Below, piece after piece: positions 42,904 through 49,602 of a DNA stretch of 64,000 bases (its first letter is position 1; every line of letters starts with the position of its first letter). The stretch comes from Clostridiales bacterium. Lineage in GTDB: Bacteria; Bacillota; Clostridia; Lachnospirales; Lachnospiraceae. The stretch lies in the NCBI GenBank assembly GCA_029006795.1, contig JAQXGQ010000044.1, positions 1 to 64,000 of the forward strand. Direction: 5' to 3'. Made by a program: the position numbers and the translations under genes. Under the pieces are notes generated by a model that did not search any database, was not told the DNA's origin, and saw nothing but the letters and a program-made list of their open reading frames with translations.

Positions 42904-44289
42904 TTGAAGATAAAAAAAATGCTGGTAGTTTCCGTCCTTTTTCTTACCGTATTGCTTGCGGCATGCGGAAACGAAAAAAAGAGAGTGGTAACAGGGCAGT
43001 ATTATAATCCGAACCAAGTGGAGAAGGAGACGGAGGAGACAGAAACGGAAGAACCGGATGCGGCAGAAAATGCAGATAGCATTGCCACACTAGGCACAGA
43101 CCAGTTTATGATTGTAAATAACGATATGACGAAAGAAAGTCTGGTGCTAAAGCAGCTTGTTTCCGGAAAAGAGTATGTTTACAATTATACGCTTGCTACC
43201 CGGTTCCTGGACAAATACGGAAATCGTGCAACGGTATTTTATTTTGAACCGGGCAGGGTGATTTCGGTTCGGGAAAAAGACAATCAGGGAAAAGTGATGG
43301 AAGTACAGATTTCCGATAAGGTTTGGGAATATTCGGATGTGACACATTATTCTTATGATGAGGAGAGAGGGATTTTTCAGATAGGTGAAGACAGGTATTC
43401 CTATGATGAAAATCTTTTTATTCATGCAGACGGTGATGTGAAGAAGTTAGCAGACTTAACCGAGATGGATACCATCCGTCTAGTGGGAGTTGGAAAAGAA
43501 CTGATTTCTGTTGCCGTTACCACCGGACACGGAGAACTGGTTTTGAAAAATACGGAGCTGTTTGAAGGCAGTTTTATTCAGGTAGGCAGTAAAATTTTTG
43601 CGGAAATCACACCGGATATGACACTGGAAGTTCCGGAGGGAACTTATACGGTGACGGTGGCAAATAACGGATATGGCGGAAGCACAGATGTTACGATTGA
43701 AAGTGGGAAAAAGAAAAAGCTAGATTTGGATAAATTAAAGGGAGAAGGCCCTAAAACAGGAAATATTCTTTTTGCAGTAGATGTAGAGGGGGCTATTTTG
43801 CAGATAGATGGAAAGGTAATGGATTACAGCGAACCGATTCCGCTGCAGTATGGGGTACATACGCTGACGGTTACTGCAGATGATTATGATACTTTCAGCA
43901 AAAAGCTGTTTGTCAATTCAGAGGAGGCAACCATTGTTATTGGGCTTTCGGGGCATGAGGGGACATCTTCGCAGGAACAAACGGCAGATACCTCTGAAAA
44001 TACAGAGCAGGAGAATACAACGGCAGGCAATGTGGAACCGGGTTCTCTTGCAGGCTCTTCGGCAGGAACGCTTGCAGGAAGCCAGACTTCGGGTACAGCG
44101 GAGACGGGAAGCGGCACTTCTACGGGAACAACCGACAGTACTTCTACGGGAACAAGCGACAGTACTTCTACAGGAACCGATACTTCTACGGGAAGCAGTA
44201 CTTCCACAGGAACAAGTACGGACAGCAGCACGGATTATCTGTCCACATTGTCAGAGTTACTATCCCTTTTGACTGGCGAGAGTCAGTAG
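42904..44289 (+). CDS. PEGA-domain lipoprotein with Ser/Thr/Gly repeat tail
   Basis: This 461-residue protein starts at TTG 42904, best spaced from AGGTGGG; GTG 42895 overlaps that site. MKIKKMLVVSVLFLTVLLAACG is a lipoprotein signal with lipidated Cys21 (MKIKK, then LLAAC at the box). An acidic linker and a 180-residue domain of unknown type follow. Two PEGA-like beta repeats come next (VPEGTYTVTVANNGYGG and LQYGVHTLTVTADDYD), a fold often tied to surface glycan binding. The last 100 residues are a low-complexity Ser/Thr/Gly tail built of STGT units. It is probably displayed at the cell surface. Function unknown. Confidence 0.8.
   Translation: MKIKKMLVVSVLFLTVLLAACGNEKKRVVTGQYYNPNQVEKETEETETEEPDAAENADSIATLGTDQFMIVNNDMTKESLVLKQLVSGKEYVYNYTLATRFLDKYGNRATVFYFEPGRVISVREKDNQGKVMEVQISDKVWEYSDVTHYSYDEERGIFQIGEDRYSYDENLFIHADGDVKKLADLTEMDTIRLVGVGKELISVAVTTGHGELVLKNTELFEGSFIQVGSKIFAEITPDMTLEVPEGTYTVTVANNGYGGSTDVTIESGKKKKLDLDKLKGEGPKTGNILFAVDVEGAILQIDGKVMDYSEPIPLQYGVHTLTVTADDYDTFSKKLFVNSEEATIVIGLSGHEGTSSQEQTADTSENTEQENTTAGNVEPGSLAGSSAGTLAGSQTSGTAETGSGTSTGTTDSTSTGTSDSTSTGTDTSTGSSTSTGTSTDSSTDYLSTLSELLSLLTGESQ
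44118..44226 (+). repeat. Minisatellite coding the Ser/Thr/Gly tail
   Basis: Imperfect tandem copies of AGTACTTCTACGGGAACAAG-like units, about 12-24 bp apart, encode repeated STGT motifs. Adjacent copies are nearly identical at DNA level, so length variation is possible. Confidence 0.75.
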
Positions 44290-44324
44290 AAAGAGAATTG
44301 TACAAAATTCAGAGGAAATAGTAC

Positions 44325-44353
44325 TTGAAAAAACAAGGCAGCAAAGATAATAT
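44325..44353 (+). promoter_or_regulatory. Probable sigma-A promoter of the phosphoglucomutase gene
   Basis: TTGAAA (44325-44330) and TAATAT (44348-44353) are 17 bp apart. Confidence 0.5.
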
Positions 44354-44386
44354 AAACATAAAGAGAATATAGGAGGAACGGAAAGA

Positions 44387-46120
44387 ATGGGATACAAAGA
44401 AAATTATGAAGCATGGCTGAATAATCCATACTTCGACGAAGCAACCAGAGCAGAACTTAAGGGCATTGCGGGAGACGAAAAAGAGATTGAGGAACGTTTT
44501 TATATGGATCTCGAATTTGGTACTGCTGGATTAAGAGGTATTATCGGAGCAGGAACCAACCGCATGAACATCTATACGGTTCGTAAGGCAACACAGGGAC
44601 TGGCGAATTATATCTGCAACGTAAAAGGACAGAAGAAAGGGGTTGCAATTGCCTACGATTCCAGAAGAATGTCACCGGAATTTGCGGATGAAGCAGCACT
44701 CTGCCTTGCAGCTAATGGCATTAAGGCGTATGTATTTGAGAGCTTAAGACCTACACCAGAGCTTTCTTATGCAGTGCGTAAGTTAGGATGTATTGCAGGT
44801 ATTAATATTACGGCAAGCCATAACCCGCCGGAATACAACGGTTATAAGGTATACTGGGAGGACGGAGCACAGATTACACCTCCTCACGATACCGGCATCA
44901 TGGATGAGGTAAAAAAAGTAACCGATTATGCCACTGTAAAAACCATGCCTTTAGAGGAGGCAAAAGCAGCAGGCTTGTATCAGGTCATTGGAGCGGATAT
45001 TGATGATCCATACATCGCAGAATTAAAAAAATTAGTACTGCACCAGGACTGCATTGACAAAGTAGGCGCTGACATGAAAATCGTATACAGCCCGCTTCAC
45101 GGAACCGGAAATATTCCGGTGCGCCGCGTGTTAAAGGAGCTTGGCTTTAAAAATGTTTATGTTGTACCGGAACAGGAACTTCCTGATGGTGAATTCCCTA
45201 CGGTAAGCTATCCGAATCCGGAAGCTGCGGAAGCATTTGAATTAGGACTTGCTTTGGGTAAAAAGGTGGACGCAGACTTAATTCTTGCCACAGACCCGGA
45301 TGCAGACCGTCTTGGTGTATACGTAAAGGATTCTAAGACCGGAGAATACCACAGCCTTACCGGAAATATGTCAGGCTGTCTGATTGGTGATTATGTGATT
45401 GGACAGAGAAAAGAGATTTCAGGATTGCCGAAGGATGGTGCGTTTATCCGTTCCATCGTATCTACGAACATGGCAGATGCCATTGCAGAATACTACGGCA
45501 TTGAATTAGTGGAAGTCCTTACCGGATTTAAGTTTATCGGTCAGAAGATATTAGAGTTTGAAAAGACAGGGAAAGGCACGTACCTCTTTGGTATGGAGGA
45601 AAGCTATGGCTGCCTTACCGGAACCTATGCCAGAGATAAAGATGCCATTGTAGCATCCATGACCTTATGTGAAGCAGCAGCTTATTATAAGACAAAGAAT
45701 ATGACTCTTTGGGATGCAATGCTTGCCATGTATGAGAAATATGGTTACTATAAGGATGATGTAACCTCCATTACCTTAAAGGGTATTGAAGGTCTAGCAA
45801 AGATACAGGAGATTATGAATACCTTAAGGGAGAATGCACCGGCAGAAATCGGTGGTTATAAGGTAACTGCGGTTCGTGATTACAAGAAAGATACGATTAC
45901 AGATACTGCAACAGGAGCAGTGAAACCTACCGGACTTCCGTCTTCTAATGTACTTTACTATGAAATGAACGATGGGGCGTGGGTATGCGTCAGACCGTCC
46001 GGTACAGAGCCGAAGGTAAAATTCTATCTTGGTGTTAAGGGTACTTCTTTAGAGGATGCCGATAAGAAGTCAAAAGACCTGTCGGAAGCAGTTCATGCGA
46101 TGATTGATAAAATGTTATAG
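44387..46120 (+). CDS. Phosphoglucomutase (alpha-phosphohexomutase family)
   Basis: This 577-residue enzyme interconverts glucose 1- and 6-phosphate, feeding GlgC and other sugar-nucleotide routes. GTAGLRGIIGAGTNRMN is near the start. The phospho-serine loop NITASHNPPEYNGYK has Ser144. Metal site DPDADRLGV lies near 303-311. The sugar-binding GMEESYG and the C-terminal phosphate-binding RPSGTEPKVKFY complete the four-domain set. It is close to Bacillus PgcA in length and motifs. SD AGGAGG precedes ATG 44387. It is monocistronic, between its promoter and a terminator that overlaps the HU promoter. Confidence 0.94.
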   Translation: MGYKENYEAWLNNPYFDEATRAELKGIAGDEKEIEERFYMDLEFGTAGLRGIIGAGTNRMNIYTVRKATQGLANYICNVKGQKKGVAIAYDSRRMSPEFADEAALCLAANGIKAYVFESLRPTPELSYAVRKLGCIAGINITASHNPPEYNGYKVYWEDGAQITPPHDTGIMDEVKKVTDYATVKTMPLEEAKAAGLYQVIGADIDDPYIAELKKLVLHQDCIDKVGADMKIVYSPLHGTGNIPVRRVLKELGFKNVYVVPEQELPDGEFPTVSYPNPEAAEAFELGLALGKKVDADLILATDPDADRLGVYVKDSKTGEYHSLTGNMSGCLIGDYVIGQRKEISGLPKDGAFIRSIVSTNMADAIAEYYGIELVEVLTGFKFIGQKILEFEKTGKGTYLFGMEESYGCLTGTYARDKDAIVASMTLCEAAAYYKTKNMTLWDAMLAMYEKYGYYKDDVTSITLKGIEGLAKIQEIMNTLRENAPAEIGGYKVTAVRDYKKDTITDTATGAVKPTGLPSSNVLYYEMNDGAWVCVRPSGTEPKVKFYLGVKGTSLEDADKKSKDLSEAVHAMIDKML

Positions 46121-46150
46121 ACGCCATTTGTGGAAAATAGCAAGCAAAAT

Positions 46151-46185
46151 CAAGAAAAATGCCCTAAAAATGGGGATTTTTCTTG
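46151..46185 (+). terminator. Terminator of the phosphoglucomutase gene, overlapping the HU promoter
   Basis: CAAGAAAAATGCCC (46151-46164) pairs with GGGGATTTTTCTTG (46172-46185) with one mismatch. Its last bases are the first of the TTGACA at 46183. Confidence 0.75.
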
Positions 46186-46211
46186 ACAAAGAAGAGAAAA
46201 ACAAGTATAAA
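46183..46211 (+). promoter_or_regulatory. Sigma-A promoter of the HU gene
   Basis: A perfect TTGACA (46183-46188) and TATAAA (46206-46211) are 17 bp apart. Confidence 0.75.
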
Positions 46212-46281
46212 TAATGAAGTAGGTTTTATCACAAAACCAAATTCAAATTTATTGTGAAAATCCAGAGGAGGAATTTTTAAC

Positions 46282-46557
46282 ATGAACAAAGCAGAATTAG
46301 TTGCAGCAATGGCTGAAAGAACTGAATTAAGCAAAAAAGACGCTGAAGCAGCATTAAAAGCATTCACAGATGTTGTTGCTGAGGAATTAAAAAAAGGTGA
46401 GAAAATCCAGTTAGTAGGATTCGGTACATTCGAAGTAGCTGAGAGAGCTGAGAGAACAGGTAGAAACCCACAGAGCGGTGCAGAGATGGTTATTCCGGCA
46501 TCTAAAGCTCCTAAGTTCAAAGCAGGTAAAGCATTAAAAGATATGGTAAACGCATAA
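46282..46557 (+). CDS. hup: HU-family nucleoid DNA-binding protein
   Basis: This 91-residue protein is a standard HU. It bends and compacts DNA as a dimer. The N-terminal helices read [20 protein letters not shown], and the beta-arm signature is [21 protein letters not shown] in part (GFGTFEV and RTGRNPQ), followed by [24 protein letters not shown] precedes ATG 46282. It has a strong promoter and its own strong terminator, matching a highly expressed single gene. The neighbouring rqcP-yabP-yabQ-divIC cluster follows, an order (hbs-related gene, then yabO-yabP-yabQ-divIC) also seen in Bacillus. Confidence 0.97.
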   Translation: MNKAELVAAMAERTELSKKDAEAALKAFTDVVAEELKKGEKIQLVGFGTFEVAERAERTGRNPQSGAEMVIPASKAPKFKAGKALKDMVNA

Positions 46558-46577
46558 GTTTTTATGAATGTTATCAG

Positions 46578-46615
46578 GGCGGATTTCGTAGTAACGGAAT
46601 CCGCCTTCTGTTTTT
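46578..46615 (+). terminator. Rho-independent terminator of the HU gene
   Basis: GGCGGATTTCGT (46578-46589) pairs with ACGGAATCCGCC (46594-46605), one T-G pair, loop AGTA, then a T-rich tail. Confidence 0.9.
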
Positions 46616-46681
46616 AAACTATTAACAGCTATCTTGAGTGGATAGATAAAATATATGCAAAAAAAGGAAAGGTATGACAAC

Positions 46682-46924
46682 ATGAGATTAGACAAATATT
46701 TAAAGGTATCTCGATTGATTAAACGCCGTACTGTGGCAAATGAAGCATGTGATGCAGGACGTGTCACTGTAAATGGTAAACCGGCGAAAGCCTCCGTAAA
46801 TGTTAAGGTGGGAGATATTATTGAAATCGCATTCGGTACAAAAACGGTAAAGGTACGGGTGCTTTCTATTCAGGATACGACTAAGAAGGATGAAGCAAAG
46901 GATTTGTTTGAATATATAGCATAA
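46682..46924 (+). CDS. rqcP: S4-domain ribosome quality control factor RqcP (YabO)
   Basis: RqcP binds the stalled 50S subunit and helps RqcH add alanine tails. The 80-residue chain MRLDKYLKVSRLIKRRTVAN with GRVTVNGKPAKASVNVKVGD is nearly collinear with the Bacillus protein, and the whole is one S4 RNA-binding domain. ATG 46682 is chosen because GGAAAGG lies upstream at the right distance and the family starts here; ATG 46655 would add nine residues. It heads the yabP-yabQ-divIC cluster, as in Bacillus. Confidence 0.93.
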   Translation: MRLDKYLKVSRLIKRRTVANEACDAGRVTVNGKPAKASVNVKVGDIIEIAFGTKTVKVRVLSIQDTTKKDEAKDLFEYIA

Positions 46925-46931
46925 ATGGAGA

Positions 46932-46976
46932 ACCCTCCTAATATACTTAAGAAAGTATGGATGATGTCAGGAGGGT
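46932..46976 (+). promoter_or_regulatory. Hairpin sequestering the yabP Shine-Dalgarno
   Basis: ACCCTCCT (46932-46939) pairs perfectly with AGGAGGGT (46969-46976), which is the ribosome binding site of yabP. Inside, ATACTT (46943-46948) pairs with AAGTAT (46953-46958) around AAGA. No T-run follows. Confidence 0.7.
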
Positions 46977-46982
46977 ATCAAA

Positions 46983-47273
46983 ATGGATGAAAGAAACAGC
47001 AGTGTGGCAAAGTCTCACAAAGTACTTTTGGTAAATCGCAGCAGCGGCGCATTTTCCGGTGTGGTGGATGTACTGTCCTTTGATGTGGCAGAGATTTTAC
47101 TAGAGACAGAGATGGGAATGCTTCTGATAAAGGGACATGACCTTCATGTAAATAGATTAAGTCTGGAAAAAGGCGAGATTGATATTGAAGGAAGAATTGA
47201 CAGTCTTACTTACTCTGAGGTAAAGAATGCCGGAAAGCAGGCAGAGTCCTTGTTAGGAAGGTTGTTTAAATAA
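46983..47273 (+). CDS. yabP: Sporulation protein YabP
   Basis: YabP is a small sporulation protein needed for cortex assembly in Bacillus. The 96-residue chain has SHKVLLVNRSSGAFSGVVDV, DVAEILLETEMGMLLIKGHD and LHVNRLSLEKGEIDIEGRID, the beta-rich YabP fold. AGGAGGG lies 7 nt before ATG 46983 but is paired in the upstream hairpin. The gene overlaps yabQ by 1 bp (TAATG). Expression is expected in the mother cell, as in Bacillus, but no clear sigma-E promoter was read. Confidence 0.93.
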   Translation: MDERNSSVAKSHKVLLVNRSSGAFSGVVDVLSFDVAEILLETEMGMLLIKGHDLHVNRLSLEKGEIDIEGRIDSLTYSEVKNAGKQAESLLGRLFK

Positions 47274-47725
47274 TGAGCGTCAGTGAAACCATTGGACAGG
47301 AAGCAGTACTTTTGGGAACTTCCATATTGTTAGGTGCAGCGCTGTTTCTGGTGTATGATGTGTTACGGATTTTAAGACGTGTCGTGCCTCATGGAAATCT
47401 GTGGATTGGTTTGGAGGATTTTATTTACTGGCTGATTTGTACCGCAGCTGTTTTTGTGTTACTTTATCGGGAAAATGATGGTATGGTGCGCGGATTTGCT
47501 TTCGGAGGAATTGTTATCGGAATGCTGCTTTACTATGTCATTTTAAGCCGGTGGATGATTAAGGTAAATGTTTTTGTTTTAAGCAGGGTGTGTGGACTGT
47601 TTAAAAAGATTTTAGGGGGGATTTTCGGTCCTCCTGCAAAAATTGGGAAGAAATTCACAGTTTTTTTGATAAAACGATTGAAAAAAGTATGGCGAGCGGT
47701 TAAAATGGGCTTATGTAAACTCTGA
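47273..47725 (+). CDS. yabQ: Spore cortex protein YabQ
   Basis: YabQ is a membrane protein of the outer forespore membrane required for cortex synthesis. The 150-residue chain has hydrophobic helices at about 12-33, 45-66 and 71-93, with the conserved FLVYDVLRILRRVVPH and GLEDFIYW between them and a basic tail (KRLKKVWRAVK). Its ATG overlaps the yabP stop codon, so translation is likely coupled. It lies 16 bp before divIC. Function rests on family similarity. Confidence 0.9.
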   Translation: MSVSETIGQEAVLLGTSILLGAALFLVYDVLRILRRVVPHGNLWIGLEDFIYWLICTAAVFVLLYRENDGMVRGFAFGGIVIGMLLYYVILSRWMIKVNVFVLSRVCGLFKKILGGIFGPPAKIGKKFTVFLIKRLKKVWRAVKMGLCKL

Positions 47726-47741
47726 AAGAAGGGAAATGGCT

Positions 47742-48044
47742 ATGGCAGGTTCTAGGCGTAGAAGAAAAAACAATAATCGGGCAGGAAAGCTCTGTATAGG
47801 CATGATTGTTTTTGCATTTGTGGCAGTGATGTCTGTTCAGATTGTCAGGATTTCTCAAAAGGATAAGGAATATCAGGAAAAACAGGCAGTTTTAGAGAAA
47901 CAGTTAGAAGAAGAGGCAAAGAGAGCCGAGGAACTTGAGGATTATGAAGCTTATACAAAGTCCCAGGAGTATGTGGAAGATACGGCGAAGAGTAAGTTAG
48001 GACTTGCATATGAAAACGAAATTATTTTCAAAGAAGAAGAATAA
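47742..48044 (+). CDS. divIC: Septum formation initiator, DivIC/FtsB type
   Basis: DivIC joins FtsL and DivIB in the division complex. The 100-residue chain has a basic cytoplasmic start (GSRRRRKNNNR), one helix at about 17-38 (IGMIVFAFVAVMSVQIV) and a Glu/Lys coiled coil (about 40-75), then the conserved KLGLAYENEIIF ending. ATG 47742 is preferred over ATG 47736 because AGAAGGG is too close to the latter. Location after yabQ matches Bacillus. The MATE gene starts inside its 3' end, overlapping by 35 bp. Confidence 0.9.
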   Translation: MAGSRRRRKNNNRAGKLCIGMIVFAFVAVMSVQIVRISQKDKEYQEKQAVLEKQLEEEAKRAEELEDYEAYTKSQEYVEDTAKSKLGLAYENEIIFKEEE

Positions 48045-49386
48045 CACTTATGACAGGCAAATTATAAAAGCAGCAGTGAACATGGCATGGCCGTCTATTT
48101 TAGAGTCCTTTTTTATTGCCTTTGCAGGTTTAGTGGACTCTTTTATGGTGAGCAGTATCGGCGCTGAGGCAGTGGCAGCTGTTGGATTAACGACCCAGCC
48201 TAAATTTATAGGTATGGCGTTTTTTATTGCAATGAATGTCGCTCTTTCGGCATTAGTGGCAAGACGTAAGGGAGAGGGAAACAGAGACAGGGCGAATGTC
48301 CTTCTCTTGACTGCATTGTGTATGGTTTTTGTGGGAACCATCATTATCAGTACAGCCTTTGTGGCAGGTGCAGATTGGATTATAGAACTGTGCGGTTCTA
48401 CTGTTGATACCCATGATACAGCGGTGGTCTATTTTCGCATTATTATGGGAGGCATGTTTTTTAATGTAGTGCTGATGGCAATTAATGCTGCTCAGCGAGG
48501 TGCGGGAAATACCAAAATTACTATGACCACCAATTTGACATCAAGTGTGGTGAATATTGCGGCAAACTATCTTTTGATTGAGGGACATTTAGGCTTTCCG
48601 GCACTGGGGATTTGCGGTGCGGCCATTGCAACGGTGACAGGCTCTGTTGTTGGCTGCATGATGAGTATCTGCTCTATCTGCAGGAAGGATGGCTATATCA
48701 ATGTTTCCTATATGCTAGAACGTAAATTAAAGCCTCTTGTAGTGGCATTAAAAAACATCTTTAAGGTAGGGTATAGTGTTTTTTTTGAACAGATTTTGAT
48801 GCGTATTGGTTTTATGATGACGGCGGTAATGGCGGCACACCAGGGAACCAATGCAATGGCCGCACATCAGGTGGGCATGAATATCATGGCATTATCTTTT
48901 TCCTTTGGGGATGGACTTCAGGCGGCGGCAGTGGCACTTATCGGCTATAGCTTAGGAAGAGGGGATAAAGAACTGGCAAAGGCATATGGAAAAACTTGCC
49001 GCATGTTAGGGGCAGGGATTGCTGTAATCCTGACGCTGATTTATTTCTTTGGAGCGAGGGGGCTTTATCAACTGTTTTTTGAGGAAGAGGAGATTATTGA
49101 AATTGGTGTCAGTATTATGAACGTGATTATTCTGGTGGTAATCTTTCAGATTTCCCAGGTGATTTATATGGGCTGCCTACGGGGAGCAGGAGATACGCTT
49201 TATACGGCTGTAGCATCTACTATCAGCGTAACGTTAATTCGGACATTAGGTTCTTATGTCTGTGGATATGTTCTTGAACTTGGGATTGTGGGAATCTGGA
49301 TGGGAGTTCTTTTTGATCAGGTATCCCGTTTCATATTTGCTTCCACCCGGTTTAGGGCGGGAAAATGGACGCAGATTAAGATATAA
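48010..49386 (+). CDS. MATE-family efflux transporter
   Basis: This protein of about 458 residues has roughly twelve hydrophobic helices in two homologous halves, typical of cation-coupled MATE exporters. The starting NMAWPSILESFFIAFAGLVDSFMV (key part AWPSILESF) and the second-half motif GTNAMAAHQVGMN mark the family. Substrate unknown; it may export drugs or metabolites. ATG 48010 follows AGGA; TTG 48004 is possible. The 35-bp overlap with divIC suggests coupling with the division operon, unusual for a transporter. The spoIIE promoter region follows. Confidence 0.9.
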   Translation: MKTKLFSKKKNNTYDRQIIKAAVNMAWPSILESFFIAFAGLVDSFMVSSIGAEAVAAVGLTTQPKFIGMAFFIAMNVALSALVARRKGEGNRDRANVLLLTALCMVFVGTIIISTAFVAGADWIIELCGSTVDTHDTAVVYFRIIMGGMFFNVVLMAINAAQRGAGNTKITMTTNLTSSVVNIAANYLLIEGHLGFPALGICGAAIATVTGSVVGCMMSICSICRKDGYINVSYMLERKLKPLVVALKNIFKVGYSVFFEQILMRIGFMMTAVMAAHQGTNAMAAHQVGMNIMALSFSFGDGLQAAAVALIGYSLGRGDKELAKAYGKTCRMLGAGIAVILTLIYFFGARGLYQLFFEEEEIIEIGVSIMNVIILVVIFQISQVIYMGCLRGAGDTLYTAVASTISVTLIRTLGSYVCGYVLELGIVGIWMGVLFDQVSRFIFASTRFRAGKWTQIKI

Positions 49387-49452
49387 GTATGAATTTCTTA
49401 AAAAAGGTGAGACAATTTTAAGTCCCTCTAAAAGACATAGAAAATGGAATTT

Positions 49453-49517
49453 TGGCGAAAAGTTTTTTAAAAGTATTCCCTGCTTTGACAAAGATTTTCT
49501 CTTTGGACTCCTATAAT
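49453..49517 (+). promoter_or_regulatory. Spo0A-type promoter of spoIIE with 21-bp spacer
   Basis: A perfect TTGACA (49485-49490) and a perfect TATAAT (49512-49517) are 21 bp apart, too far for plain sigma-A. TGGCGAA (49453-49459) fits the Spo0A box TGNCGAA, and TGACAAA (49486-49492), over the -35, fits at 6 of 7 positions. The same unusual spacing is known for Bacillus spoIIE. Confidence 0.75.
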
Positions 49518-49602
49518 GGGTTTCACTCACGTTTTGAAAACCAACTTTTGGGCAACGAAAAACGATGGGGTAAAACTTGAAAAGGAAAGAAGGAGAGAAA
49601 AC

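Noticed and set aside
43884-44231. Pro/Val-rich antisense frame opposite the lipoprotein repeats
   Set aside because: It is a by-product of the tandem repeat in the opposite strand; no ribosome binding site.
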